From Hymenobacter fodinae (GTDB taxonomy: Bacteria > Bacteroidota > Bacteroidia > Cytophagales > Hymenobacteraceae): a stretch of DNA of 64,000 nucleotides. A program made the translations under genes and the position numbers. The stretch is from assembly GCF_004745825.1 (NCBI RefSeq), contig NZ_SRLA01000004.1, forward strand, positions 62,001 through 126,000, read 5' to 3'. The notes under the pieces are model-generated. The model ran no database searches. It saw only the letters and a list, made by a program, of their open reading frames with translations, and was not told the DNA's origin. This document shows positions 1 through 8,328 of the stretch, piece by piece; position 1 is the stretch's first letter, and each line of letters starts with the position of its first letter.

Positions 1-1
1 A

Positions 2-436
2 CAAATGGCCCGGGCACGAGCCGCCCAGCTTACCTCTCCCTGGTCACGCTACTTCCTCGACTTTGACCCTAGTCAAAAACTTCCGGACGTGACGTGCCCC
101 GTGCTGGCACTTAATGGCACCGCCGATCTGCAAGTAGATCCAGAGCATAACTTACCCATTCTGAAGAAAGGCCTGAAGAGCGCCAAGGTTAAATCGGATA
201 GACTTGCCGGTGTAAACCACTGGTTCCAGCCCGATACCAAAGACTGGCCCCTGGTGAATGGCGTACAACAGCCCACATTCTCCCCTAAGGCATTGGACAC
301 CGTTCGGGAGTGGATCTTCGATAATACTACTCGTCCCGCTCCTATGCCTATCACAAACAGCGTGGATGCCTCGTCGAAGGGAAAGAAAGAGAAGACGAGC
401 AAGAAGCTTGACAAGGCCGTACAAGCCAGCCGCTAG
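2..436 (+). CDS. alpha/beta hydrolase, C-terminal part (5' end outside window)
   Basis: The reading frame is already open at the left edge, so only about 145 C-terminal residues are visible. They have the layout of the end of an alpha/beta-hydrolase fold: a beta strand (CPVLALNG) leading to a likely catalytic Asp in NGTADLQV, about 30 residues later GVNHWF with the likely catalytic His, then a final helix before a Lys/Ser-rich tail. The nucleophile elbow lies upstream of the window, so the substrate cannot be inferred. A Met codon sits at position 5, but it falls inside the fold and is not a plausible start. A strong hairpin terminator follows at once. The fold is fairly sure; the function is unknown. 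Confidence 0.75.
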   Translation, partial: QMARARAAQLTSPWSRYFLDFDPSQKLPDVTCPVLALNGTADLQVDPEHNLPILKKGLKSAKVKSDRLAGVNHWFQPDTKDWPLVNGVQQPTFSPKALDTVREWIFDNTTRPAPMPITNSVDASSKGKKEKTSKKLDKAVQASR

Positions 437-452
437 GCTACTCATTTGCTCC

Positions 453-495
453 AAACACACAGGGGCCGCAGCTTAGCTGTGGCCCCTGTGTGTTT
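453..495 (+). terminator. hairpin terminator after the alpha/beta hydrolase
   Basis: A 20-bp stem (one G-U pair) with a TTA loop: AAACACACAGGGGCC pairs with GGCCCCTGTGTGTTT and the stem continues inwards. It begins 17 nt after the hydrolase stop codon. The T-run is short. Confidence 0.8.
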
Positions 496-642
496 ATTGT
501 TGGCAGCCGTTAGTATGACCTACATGAAATGACCTAGTGTAGTCTTCTCCTGCCGACACCACTATAGCTGCTTTCCTCTACCTTGAGTAGTCTTGCCAAC
601 CAAAGCTTGGTTTTTTGCAGGAATCTGTTAACAACTGTGGGC

Positions 643-663
643 TTATCCACATAGTTATCCACA
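643..663. other. pair of perfect DnaA boxes (possible oriC-like site)
   Basis: Two exact copies of the DnaA-box consensus TTATCCACA lie at 643-651 and 655-663, same orientation, 12 bp apart. Next to them are GTTAACAAC (a looser box-like match) at about 628 and an AT-rich stretch (CTAAAATAT) at about 668. The gap between the hydrolase and the MFS gene has no gene of its own. A single 9-mer would be expected about 0.5 times in 64 kb on both strands, so a tandem pair is unlikely by chance. dnaA is not in the window, and only two boxes are clear, so calling it an origin is inference; it could be a DnaA-titrating or regulatory site. Confidence 0.5.
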
Positions 664-711
664 TTCTCTAAAATATGTCCTACTGAATGTGGTGTTTGTT
701 ACTCCCTAGCC

Positions 712-1995
712 TTACGCCTTTACCGGTTGCGGGGTCATGTCAAGCTTACGCAGCTTGTCAGCTTTCATTGCCGTAATGGCCACTACCAGCATTGTCATAG
801 CGCCGCCAAATATTACGGAAGGTACCACACCTAGCAGCTTAGCCGCCGCCCCCGACTCAAACGAGCCGATTTCATTGGATGAGCCAATGAAGATATTGTT
901 CACCGCCGAAACGCGTCCTTTCATATGCTCGGGTGTGAACGTGTGCAACAATGTAGAGCGCACAATAACGGATACGGAGTCAAACACCCCCGTTAGGAAG
1001 AGCAGGAACAAGGAAAGCCAGAAATTAGTGGATAAGGCGAAGCAAATGGTTGCCAGCCCGAACCCGGCTACGGCCCACAGCAGTTTGCGCCCCGCGTGGC
1101 GGCGGAGCGGAAAGTAGGTCAGGAAAGCTGCCATGAGTACCGAGCCCACGGCCGGAGCAGCCTCCAGGTGGCCTAGACCGGACGCACCCACTTTCAAGAT
1201 ATTCACGGCAAACACCGGCAGCAGTGCTACGGCTCCCCCGAACAGTACGGCAAACAAATCAAGGGAAAGCGCTGCCAGCACCAGTTGGTTGTTCCAGATA
1301 AAGCGTAGGCCACTCAGCACACTATCCTGCAGGCCTAGCCGCTCACCTACCAACTCCGGCAGAGGTCTAGAAGCAATAGTCAGGAATTGCACCAGCGCCA
1401 CTGCCAGCAAGCTAGTAGCTACGAGGTATGAGTTGCCCACATTAAGGTGCGCAATGAGGTAGCCGCCCAGCGCTGGCCCTAGCACGGCCGCCGCTTGGTA
1501 GGTTGTGCTGTTCCAGGTAATAGCATTGGTCAGCTTGTCACGGTTGGGCAGCAATTGAGGCATGAAGGAAAAAAGTGCCGGCCCCAGAAATCCGCGGGCA
1601 ATGCCACTCACAAAAATTACGCTGTAGAGTGGCAGCGTAAACCAAGCGCCTTTTGCCAATAATGGCAAACCCAGTGGTGAAGCGAAAAATGCCAATGCGG
1701 CCGCACACAGCAAGAGCACGCCTACCGTTACCACAATAATATTCTTTCGGCGCACCGAGTCGGCTACGTGACCCGCGTACAGCGATACGGCAATGCTCGG
1801 AATGGCTTCCGTGAGACCGATGAGCCCTAGGGCTAGCGGATCGTTGGTGAGCTTGAATATTTGCCAGCTTACAACGAGCCCTTGAATGCGGGTGGCTACT
1901 GTGAGCAGGATACGGGCCGAAATTAGGCGACGAAAGTCAGGAATCCGCAGGGCGGCGTACGGGTCGTGGCGCAAGGCCGAATCAGGATCAGACAT
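712..1995 (-). CDS. MFS transporter (EntS/MFS_3-like)
   Basis: A 427-residue polytopic inner-membrane protein with about 12 hydrophobic segments in two halves, the normal length for the major facilitator superfamily. The loop after the second helix carries the family motif A as GHVADSVRRK (about residues 75-84). The N-terminal ALRIPDFRRLISARIL followed by QGLVVSWQIF resembles the enterobactin exporter-like MFS_3 branch, which usually exports small molecules using the proton gradient. It is a single gene between the DnaA-box gap and the divergent gene at 2182. No siderophore or drug genes lie nearby, so the substrate stays open. Confidence 0.85.
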   Translation of the reverse strand: MSDPDSALRHDPYAALRIPDFRRLISARILLTVATRIQGLVVSWQIFKLTNDPLALGLIGLTEAIPSIAVSLYAGHVADSVRRKNIIVVTVGVLLLCAAALAFFASPLGLPLLAKGAWFTLPLYSVIFVSGIARGFLGPALFSFMPQLLPNRDKLTNAITWNSTTYQAAAVLGPALGGYLIAHLNVGNSYLVATSLLAVALVQFLTIASRPLPELVGERLGLQDSVLSGLRFIWNNQLVLAALSLDLFAVLFGGAVALLPVFAVNILKVGASGLGHLEAAPAVGSVLMAAFLTYFPLRRHAGRKLLWAVAGFGLATICFALSTNFWLSLFLLFLTGVFDSVSVIVRSTLLHTFTPEHMKGRVSAVNNIFIGSSNEIGSFESGAAAKLLGVVPSVIFGGAMTMLVVAITAMKADKLRKLDMTPQPVKA

Positions 1996-2181
1996 AGCAA
2001 GTTGCCGGAGTAGCGCGGCTGGGGCAAAGGTAACCCCAAACCCTGGGCCGGAAGCTGAACCACAGCATTTTCACGAGTTGTTGGGCTAGGCCAGTCGGTA
2101 GTCGCGAGTAGGCCATTCTAAAGCCAACGCCGTATAAACGGAGGTGTTTACTGCCTTCCTGAGGTTCTACTTGCCCTGCCG

Positions 2182-2610
2182 ATGTCCGATTACGCCCTGT
2201 CCTCCGCTCCCGACTCAGTTGAGCTGCTTTACCGCCCCGATCTGCAAATTCTGACGGCGCGTTGGATGCACCCTGTTGCGGCTCCTGAACTCGTGCGAGG
2301 CTACGAGGCTACCTTACACAAAGCAAAGCAGCACCGGGCCCGCTATTGGCTGCTTGATGTGCGCGACCGCGGCCCTGCTTCTGAAGACGACACGGAATGG
2401 GTACTTGCTGAATTTTTACCGCGTCTTCATCAGCAGTTAGGCGGCCGGGTGTACGTCTGCTTTCTGCTGGCAGCCTCCCAGCTAAGTGCAGCCGAGCAGG
2501 AAGAAGGTGCTCCACTCGTCGCGAATGAGCAATACCACGTACGCTTGTTCACGGCCGAGACACCCGCTTTAGCGTGGCTTAGTCGTCGGCAAGATTACGA
2601 AACTGCTTAA
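2182..2610 (+). CDS. conserved hypothetical protein, STAS/SpoIIAA-like size
   Basis: A 142-residue soluble protein with no signal peptide or membrane segment. Alternating strand and helix pattern (VELLYRPDLQILTARWMHP, YWLLDVRDRG, VYVCFLL, YHVRLFT) and the statement-like YWLLDVRDRG strand resemble small STAS/SEC14-type proteins, but I see no diagnostic motif. It starts at ATG 2182 and is followed after 45 nt by a co-directional gene for an exported protein, so they may share a transcript. The function is unknown. Confidence 0.65.
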   Translation: MSDYALSSAPDSVELLYRPDLQILTARWMHPVAAPELVRGYEATLHKAKQHRARYWLLDVRDRGPASEDDTEWVLAEFLPRLHQQLGGRVYVCFLLAASQLSAAEQEEGAPLVANEQYHVRLFTAETPALAWLSRRQDYETA

Positions 2611-2655
2611 GTACACGTACCTCTTTCTTCTGGCTCCCACACCTCTCTACTGATC

Positions 2656-3237
2656 ATGTCTGGTTTTTCTCTCCTTCCGCGCTTACTCCTTTGCGGCAGC
2701 CTGATGCTGGGTGCCGCCACTGTTAATCATACCCAGGCTCAGAGTAGCACCACTGCTCCTACCGTTGATTTGAAAGATGGTGCCTACCGCCGCAATGGCT
2801 TGGTAATGCGGCTGCAAGCAGGGCAGGCAAGTCGGCTATCTGCTCCCATGCAGTTCGAGAACGGCCTCACCCTCCGCCCCGATGGCATCATGGTCAGTAA
2901 AGATGGCACCCGCCAACTGCTAGGAGAAGGTAAGGCCCTCAACATGCAAGGCCAGATCGTAAACCTGCGCGACGATATGAAGACTGCCGCTGCCATTGAG
3001 CGCCACGATCAGCAGGTAACCGGGGCCACTCCCACGGTTGTTGCTATGCCCACCCCTAACCAAACGGTAGGCCCAGAGGTGGTATCGGAATTGCGCCGTA
3101 CAGAGGAGCGCCTAGCCACGCTACACCAGTTAACTATGCTCGTGGACGAGCGGACTTCCAGCACAGGCAGCACTCCGGCGCAAAAGCAAGCTTTAGAAAG
3201 CCGAATCCAAGAACTACAAGCAAAGCTGAAGCCCTAA
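2656..3237 (+). CDS. exported DUF6799-type protein
   Basis: 193 residues beginning with a signal peptide (about 1-29, ending near TQAQ). Residues about 35-100 contain two repeats of the pattern DGAYRRNGLVMRL and GLTLRPDGIMVSKDGT, ending in GEGKALNMQGQIV; this glycine/aspartate-punctuated pattern is that of the DUF6799 family of Bacteroidota periplasmic or secreted proteins. The C-terminal third (RTEERLATLHQLTMLV, then ALESRIQELQAKLKP) is probably helical or coiled coil. It has its own Rho-independent terminator. The molecular role is not known for the family. Confidence 0.7.
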   Translation: MSGFSLLPRLLLCGSLMLGAATVNHTQAQSSTTAPTVDLKDGAYRRNGLVMRLQAGQASRLSAPMQFENGLTLRPDGIMVSKDGTRQLLGEGKALNMQGQIVNLRDDMKTAAAIERHDQQVTGATPTVVAMPTPNQTVGPEVVSELRRTEERLATLHQLTMLVDERTSSTGSTPAQKQALESRIQELQAKLKP

Positions 3238-3263
3238 TGCTAGCTCAATTCAGGAAGTAGCAT

Positions 3264-3285
3264 AGCCCGCCTTGGCGGGCTTTTT
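3264..3285 (+). terminator. Rho-independent terminator
   Basis: AGCCCGCC and GGCGGGCT form an 8-bp GC-rich stem with a very short loop, followed by TTTTT, 26 nt after the stop codon of the DUF6799 gene. Confidence 0.85.
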
Positions 3286-3550
3286 GCTTTTCAGACTTTT
3301 TTTGGATAGGCTAAGAAATAAGATTTGGTGTTTTTGAAACACATAATAAAGCATTCAAAATATTTAATTCTTTGGTTTTCAATTATTAAAAATATTTTTT
3401 CTAGAACCAGCTTACCCATTGTGTTTGGCTTGCCAGTTTTCTACATTTGATTTTGGCAAGCGCCCTTCATTTCTCCTTCATCCAGAGTCACCACACCGCA
3501 ACTGCATTCTATGGCCTAAAGCTCTACGCCCCTAAATTCTCGTAGCCTTT
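3286..3550 (+). other. AT-rich gap before the ECF sigma gene
   Basis: Much more AT-rich than its surroundings, with several A/T runs between 3295 and 3405. It holds no open frame of note; the promoter listed at 3418 is the only signal I can support. Confidence 0.5.
3418..3449 (+). promoter_or_regulatory. candidate Bacteroidetes-type promoter of the sigma-factor gene
   Basis: TACATTTG at 3442-3449 matches the Bacteroidetes -7 element TAnnTTTG. ATTG at 3418-3421 gives a 20-nt spacer to a partial -33 element (consensus TTTG). The predicted transcript would have a leader of about 95 nt. A second TTTG at 3424 is too close (14 nt). Confidence 0.4.
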
Positions 3551-4186
3551 ATGGAAACCATGCAGCCGAGCGACTCTGCTCTGATAACACGTTACATTGC
3601 TGGGCAGGAAGAAGCCTTTGCTCTCCTGCTTGAGCGTCACAAATCCCGGGTGTTTACTACTATCATGCTCATCGTGCGCGATGAGGATGTAGCCGAAGAC
3701 CTATTACAGGATACCTTTATTAAGGCTATCCACACTATGAAGAGTGGGCGATATAATGAGGAAGGAAAATTTTCTTCCTGGATCTGCCGTATTGCGCATA
3801 ATTTAGCTATTGACTTCTTCCGGAGGGAAAAACGCAGTCCTTTGTTAAATCTGGACACAACAAGTCATGCCTTTAATTCGTTGTCGTTGGCAGAAGAGGG
3901 TGCCGAAGCTATTCTCACGCGGGAGGAAACTCACGCGCGGCTTCGGGAGCTGATTCAGGAGCTGCCCACGGCGCAGAAAGAAGTCCTGATCATGCGTCAT
4001 TACGGCGACATGAGCTTTCAGGAAATAGCCGACGCGACGGGGGTGAGCATTAATACTGCGTTAGGGCGTATGCGCTACGCGCTCATCAACCTGCGGAAGA
4101 AGATGGCCGCACAACCCGTTTTCTATGATCAAAACCTTACCCCACGAGAAACTGCTCCGGTACGTATACAACGAATTGCCGGCTGA
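3551..4186 (+). CDS. RNA polymerase ECF-type sigma-70 factor
   Basis: 211 residues. Region 2 runs from about residue 25 to 95, with the -10-binding helix around EDLLQDTFIKAIHTM and the promoter-melting segment SSWICRIAHNLAIDFFRREKR. Region 4 is about 130-185, with the helix-turn-helix SFQEIADATGVSINTALGRM. No region 1 or 3 is present, the layout of extracytoplasmic-function factors. Two in-frame ATG codons (3551 and 3560) could start it. The last 20 residues follow the conserved domain and their codons overlap the next gene in another frame. The gene directs RNA polymerase to a specific regulon, not deducible here. Confidence 0.9.
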   Translation: METMQPSDSALITRYIAGQEEAFALLLERHKSRVFTTIMLIVRDEDVAEDLLQDTFIKAIHTMKSGRYNEEGKFSSWICRIAHNLAIDFFRREKRSPLLNLDTTSHAFNSLSLAEEGAEAILTREETHARLRELIQELPTAQKEVLIMRHYGDMSFQEIADATGVSINTALGRMRYALINLRKKMAAQPVFYDQNLTPRETAPVRIQRIAG

Positions 4187-4355
4187 TCAGCAACTAGAAG
4201 TAGAACAGTCGTTGCAGCACGACCCGGAATTGGCTGCTACCTGTGCCGATATGTTGCTGGCGCAACGCTTACTCAACGGAGTGCAACGCACTCCTAGCAA
4301 AAAAACGACTGATTCTATTCTGCAGTACTCCCGCACCTTCCTGAACGCGGGGTAA
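4125..4355 (+). CDS. small putative anti-sigma protein, overlapping the sigma gene
   Basis: 76 residues starting at ATG 4125, inside the 3' end of the sigma-factor gene (62-bp overlap, different frame). The N-terminal part (PHEKLLRYVYNELPADQQLEVEQSLQHDPELAATCADM) has the helix arrangement of anti-sigma N-terminal domains, including the LxxYxxxELP..Q..VE pattern that resembles the zinc-finger anti-sigma fold without its His/Cys metal ligands. There is no membrane segment, so if it binds the sigma factor it does so in the cytoplasm. The overlap suggests translational coupling and fixed stoichiometry. The anti-sigma role is inferred from position and pattern only. Confidence 0.6.
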   Translation: MIKTLPHEKLLRYVYNELPADQQLEVEQSLQHDPELAATCADMLLAQRLLNGVQRTPSKKTTDSILQYSRTFLNAG

Positions 4356-4484
4356 GAGAACAGGGGAAGTAAATTTCATCCTGCGATGCATAGCCTAGCA
4401 ACTCTTACGAGTGCTACCGGGTATGCGTCGCAGGATGACGCGTTTTTAGCCTTTCTTTGCGGCTTCCTTTGTCCTGCCTGCCTT

Positions 4485-5204
4485 ATGCGCAAACCTGAGC
4501 GGTTCCGACACTTCCTTGAGTATTTCACTACCCACTTTCCGGAGCCGGAAACTGAGCTGATTTACTCGAACCCTTATGAGCTTATCGTGGCCGTGGTACT
4601 TAGTGCCCAGTGCACCGATAAACGCGTGAACCAAGTGATGCCGGCCCTACTGGAACAGTTTCCCACGCCCGAGCATCTGGCTGCTGCCACCCCTGAGGAG
4701 GTATTTCCTTTCATCCGGAGCGTCTCTTATCCGAACAATAAAGCCAAGCACCTTGCGGGTTTGGGTCGCTTATTGGTCTCAGAATTTGGCGGTGAAGTAC
4801 CCAGCACCATTGAAGAGTTGCAGCGCCTACCTGGTGTAGGCCGCAAAACGGCCAACGTGGTAGTATCGGTTATCTACAACCAGCCCGCTATGGCCGTGGA
4901 CACGCACGTGTTCCGGGTTTCGCACCGGCTAGGCCTAGTGTCACGCACGGCTACTACACCGCTAGCAGTGGAGAAGGAATTGGTACGGTATATCCCAGAG
5001 GTACTTATTCCGAAGGCTCACCACTGGCTTATTTTACACGGGCGCTACATCTGCGTGGCTCGCAACCCGAAGTGCGGGATTTGCCCTCTTAAAAGTTGGT
5101 GTAAGTACTACGCCGATGTAGTAGTAAAAGAAGCCCCAGCTCCTAAAAAGGGCCTTTTAAAGGGAATAGACCCATCATCACTCTCACCTGAAAGCACAAC
5201 ATAG
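4485..5204 (+). CDS. nth: endonuclease III (DNA glycosylase/AP lyase)
   Basis: Base-excision repair enzyme removing oxidised pyrimidines. From ATG 4485 it is 239 residues, near the usual family size. It shows the helix-hairpin-helix LPGVGRKTA (about 115-123) with the catalytic Lys at 121, the catalytic Asp in AVDTHVFRVSHRLGLV (D139), and a [4Fe-4S] cluster signature C-x6-C-x2-C-x5-C at C190, C197, C200 and C206. An in-frame ATG at 4386 would add 33 residues of unlikely sequence (cysteine-rich, no family similarity), so I place the start at MRKPERF. The C-terminal tail after the cluster is longer than in E. coli. Confidence 0.93.
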   Translation: MRKPERFRHFLEYFTTHFPEPETELIYSNPYELIVAVVLSAQCTDKRVNQVMPALLEQFPTPEHLAAATPEEVFPFIRSVSYPNNKAKHLAGLGRLLVSEFGGEVPSTIEELQRLPGVGRKTANVVVSVIYNQPAMAVDTHVFRVSHRLGLVSRTATTPLAVEKELVRYIPEVLIPKAHHWLILHGRYICVARNPKCGICPLKSWCKYYADVVVKEAPAPKKGLLKGIDPSSLSPESTT

Positions 5205-5268
5205 TTTATAACTGGTTATAGGGAGTATAAAATCTATAAGCAGTGCTTAAGCGTAGCGAGCAACCGGT

Positions 5269-6468
5269 TTAGCGAGCTGCTTGCTCTAAAACTTGCTGCA
5301 TGTCAGCCGCTAATTGTTTTCTATCGAAGACATCGTAGGCCACTCGTATACCCGCTTCACCAGCTGCTTGGCGCAGTCTTTCGTTCTGCAGTACAGTTGC
5401 TACCTGGTGTAATAGGGCCGCGGCGTCACCCGCTGGTGAGTACCAACCGCAATGACGTTCTTCCACCAGTTTTTTCGTCCAGCCCGTGTTTGTGACGATG
5501 ACCGGCGTACCCACTGATAGGCTATCATAGAATTTCGCTGGGGAGTTGCTATCCAGCACGGGCAGGCCTAGAAATGATACTATTGATACATCTGCCAGTC
5601 GGAACCACGTAAACACGTTGTGCCGGGGCTGGGGCGGCACCACCCGAATGGCCGGGCAGCGGGCTGCTGCCTCTCGCAGACGCGGTTCATCAAATCCGTG
5701 GCCCATAAACAGCCAAACTACATCTGGCAGGTGGGGCGCTAGCTGTTCGGCAGCCGCAATGAGCGTAGGTATATCATTAGCCCGCCCGAACGTGCCCGCG
5801 TAAAGCACTACGCGGTGGCCTAGCAAGCCATACTCAGCTCGTAGTGCATCGGTAGCCTGTGGAGTGGCTAAGGCCGCCAACTCAAGGTCGGTGCCGTTCC
5901 AGATAGTGCTGACTTTGTGGGCAGGCAGGCCTAGACCACGCACGTAACTGGTCATGTCGGGCGATAATGTTACCGTATGCTGTGCTGAACTATACAGCCC
6001 CTTCTCCATAGCAAACAAGCGCCGTTGGGCGAGCTTATTTGGCACTGCCCCCATAGCAATAGGAAATGAGGGCCACAGATCCTGAACTTCAAACACCCAC
6101 GGTACTCCCCGCCACTGTGCTACCCTCGCCGCAGCCCACGCGGCCGTAAGGGGTGTACTAATGCCCCAGATAACATCAGGCTTCTCTATTTTCAGGCCTT
6201 CTCGTAAGGCATACGCCGCGTACTGCCCGAAGGACAGCACACGCCGGGCCACCCCCATCCGGTTTTCGTAGGCCACCTCTGCAGCGCGCATTTCTACCCC
6301 TTCCGGCAGCCAGGGGTATTGGTGCGTCAGGCGTTGCGCTTCCCAGGTGCGCGTAGTAATCAGCGTAACGCGGTGGGTACGGGCAATGTGCTGCAGCAGC
6401 GAGTAGTGCCGACTGGTTGCGGGACAGTCGGGATTGGTGTGATACTGGCTGAAGACAGCAATGTGCAC
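5269..6468 (-). CDS. glycosyltransferase family 4 (WbuB-like)
   Basis: 399 residues with the two Rossmann-like domains of GT-B glycosyltransferases. The N-terminal acceptor domain starts MHIAVFSQYHTNPDCPATSRHY and contains WVFEVQDLWP, both typical of the WbuB/GT4-5 group that transfers amino sugars in surface-polysaccharide synthesis. The C-terminal nucleotide-sugar domain has VVLYAGTFGRAND and the donor-binding stretch LPVLDSNSPAKFYDSLSVGTPVIVT, which stands where the ExxxxxxxE motif lies in related enzymes. It is a lone gene, convergent with nth, so the pathway (O-antigen, capsule or exopolysaccharide) is not defined. Confidence 0.85.
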   Translation of the reverse strand: MHIAVFSQYHTNPDCPATSRHYSLLQHIARTHRVTLITTRTWEAQRLTHQYPWLPEGVEMRAAEVAYENRMGVARRVLSFGQYAAYALREGLKIEKPDVIWGISTPLTAAWAAARVAQWRGVPWVFEVQDLWPSFPIAMGAVPNKLAQRRLFAMEKGLYSSAQHTVTLSPDMTSYVRGLGLPAHKVSTIWNGTDLELAALATPQATDALRAEYGLLGHRVVLYAGTFGRANDIPTLIAAAEQLAPHLPDVVWLFMGHGFDEPRLREAAARCPAIRVVPPQPRHNVFTWFRLADVSIVSFLGLPVLDSNSPAKFYDSLSVGTPVIVTNTGWTKKLVEERHCGWYSPAGDAAALLHQVATVLQNERLRQAAGEAGIRVAYDVFDRKQLAADMQQVLEQAAR

Positions 6469-6525
6469 GAGCGATGCAGTTAACCCAAAACCAAAACTTG
6501 CGGCATAAAGCGGGCTTTAAGTGGC

Positions 6526-7557
6526 CTAGCGTTCTGCTCGGCGTGGCTTCGGCCGGTACTTCGATTCGTTGAGGATGCGCTGGGCGTTTTGCTCGGCCAT
6601 TAATTGCTTCAGCGTCACGGTGGGGTGCTCGGCCATGTACTTGCGCACAATCTGCCAGCCTACCCAGGCCCCTACCCTACCGGGGCAGGTTTTGTCAATC
6701 TCGGGGATATTGGGCCGCTCCCCCACGTATTTCTGAATGGTGAAGGGCGCCGTGTTGTACAGCAGATTTTTCTCAATGAAGTGCGCCCAAATCTTGCCTT
6801 CGTTGAATGCCACTCCGGCCATTTCTTTATCAGTATAGCCAATTAGTAATGAATCGGGCGTGCAGGGCAGCACCTTTTCAGCGAAATACAACGATTTGCC
6901 AAACTGCACCATTTCGCCCAGCATAGTCTGGTTGGTGAGTTGCTTCTGGTTGTATTTGCTACTGATAGCCAGCGCTACTGTAGGCACTACGTAGGGTTTA
7001 GTGTAGCGACGCAGAATATACCCTGGCACGTTAGGCCGGTAAGCTGCTTTCGGCCCCACGAAGAAGTCGGTGCTAATTACCAGCAGACTGTCATTCACGA
7101 ATAAGTCTTGGCTCAACCCGCTCACGAATGTCTTCACAGGTGGCACCCGGAAGTCGGGGAAATAAAAGCGAATGTGCTGAAACAAGGGTTTCAGGTCGGA
7201 CGCTAATGCTCCCGTATCCCGAAACGTACTGTCGGCTTGGCGACCTAGTTTCTGCAATCCGGGGTTAGTGGCCAAGCGGGCCAACGTTGTGCTAAGCACT
7301 CCGGCGGGGTACTGACTGCTTTGCAGAAATTGCCGGGCAAAGAGGCCATTTTGCGCAATAAACTTATTCGCATCGGCGGGCGTCTTGATCTGGAAAAACG
7401 GTTTCTCCAGCCGCTCAATCTGCAGAGGCACATCAATTTTGGCTACCTCCGGGTCTATTTCGCACTTCTCCGTTTTGGAGGTGCAATTAGGCAGAGCCAG
7501 CATCGTTAAACTCAGGACGGCCGCCAGCCAGGGACGTATACGGGCAGGAATGTGCAT
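6526..7557 (-). CDS. gldB: gliding motility lipoprotein GldB
   Basis: 343 residues with an N-terminal hydrophobic stretch ending in LALPNC, a lipobox-like signal with the lipidated Cys at about 25. The body matches the GldB family: DVPLQIERLEKPFF near the start, LKPLFQHIRFYFPDFRVPPVKTFVSGL, LVISTDFFVGP, YILRRYTKPYVVPTVALAISS and PGRVGAWVGWQIVRKYM. GldB is required for gliding in Flavobacterium and is associated with the type IX secretion machinery; its exact role is not settled. gldC, its common neighbour, is not adjacent. It is divergent from the beta-barrel gene at 7647. Confidence 0.92.
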   Translation of the reverse strand: MHIPARIRPWLAAVLSLTMLALPNCTSKTEKCEIDPEVAKIDVPLQIERLEKPFFQIKTPADANKFIAQNGLFARQFLQSSQYPAGVLSTTLARLATNPGLQKLGRQADSTFRDTGALASDLKPLFQHIRFYFPDFRVPPVKTFVSGLSQDLFVNDSLLVISTDFFVGPKAAYRPNVPGYILRRYTKPYVVPTVALAISSKYNQKQLTNQTMLGEMVQFGKSLYFAEKVLPCTPDSLLIGYTDKEMAGVAFNEGKIWAHFIEKNLLYNTAPFTIQKYVGERPNIPEIDKTCPGRVGAWVGWQIVRKYMAEHPTVTLKQLMAEQNAQRILNESKYRPKPRRAER

Positions 7558-7646
7558 CGCGCTTCTATCTTTACGGCGAAATTAGCCAAAACGAAACGGC
7601 GGAAGGCTGTCTTTCGTGTTTTGCTCATCGTACTTCTGCATTTGAT

Positions 7647-8318
7647 ATGAAAAAAGCACTGCTCGCCCTCTTTTGCATCGGCGCTTCGGCCGGGGCCGCA
7701 TCGGCGCAAGTTGAAATAGGCCTGAAGGTTTCTCCATCCATTACCAGCTTCCGCACTGATTCGCCGGCCCAGTACGGCTTCCAAAAGGATGGCAGCAAAG
7801 TGGGCTTTGGTGGCGGCTTGGTAGTCGATTACTTCTTCGGTCAGAACTACGCCTTTAGCACGGGCATCCAACTCACGGGCAAGGGTGGCAAATTTCTGTT
7901 CCTTGACCCAACTACGGGCCGCCGCGTGGAGCAGAAGATAGGTATTCAGTACCTAGAGCTGCCCGTTACCATGAAGCTCTTCACCAACGATATTGCCACC
8001 GACACAAAACTGTACTTCCAGTTGGGCGGCACCCTAGGCGGCGCCATTGCCGCTAAAATTGACGGCAACAAGCGCTACACCGACCCCGCCACCGGCCGGG
8101 AGACCAAAGCCACCGACCACGTCATCATCCCTGATGCAGGCGTTCTGCTAGGCTTTGGCACGGAATACCAAGTAGGCCAGAGCACGAAGGTGTTTGCCGG
8201 CGTGAGCTACCACCGTGGCCTCGTTAACATTGAGAAGTACTACGACAAGCAGCGCAATTTCTCGGAAGTTGTTCTCAAAAACAGTGAATTTGCGCTAGAT
8301 CTGGGTATTAAGTTCTAA
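7647..8318 (+). CDS. outer-membrane beta-barrel protein (PorT/OMP_b-brl_2 type)
   Basis: 223 residues with a clear signal peptide (MKKALLALFCIGASAGAASAQ). The mature part is a series of amphipathic strands with the look of the small PorT-like beta-barrel family: EIGLKVSPSITSF at the start, GFGGGLVVDYFFGQNYAFSTGIQLT, IQYLELPVTMKLF, and a last strand ending in FALDLGIKF with the C-terminal aromatic expected for Bam-dependent insertion. It probably sits in the outer membrane. Its cargo or partner is unknown, and the neighbouring gldB is divergent. Confidence 0.8.
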   Translation: MKKALLALFCIGASAGAASAQVEIGLKVSPSITSFRTDSPAQYGFQKDGSKVGFGGGLVVDYFFGQNYAFSTGIQLTGKGGKFLFLDPTTGRRVEQKIGIQYLELPVTMKLFTNDIATDTKLYFQLGGTLGGAIAAKIDGNKRYTDPATGRETKATDHVIIPDAGVLLGFGTEYQVGQSTKVFAGVSYHRGLVNIEKYYDKQRNFSEVVLKNSEFALDLGIKF

Positions 8319-8328
8319 GCCACTACAC

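Noticed and set aside
3424..3427. TTTG as the -33 element of the sigma-factor promoter
   Set aside because: Only 14 nt from the -7 element; the Bacteroidetes spacer is about 19-21 nt. The same short spacing near 44349 and 7620 was rejected for the same reason.
4386..4484. N-terminal extension of endonuclease III
   Set aside because: The added residues do not resemble any Nth sequence; the conserved start MRKPERF is at 4485.
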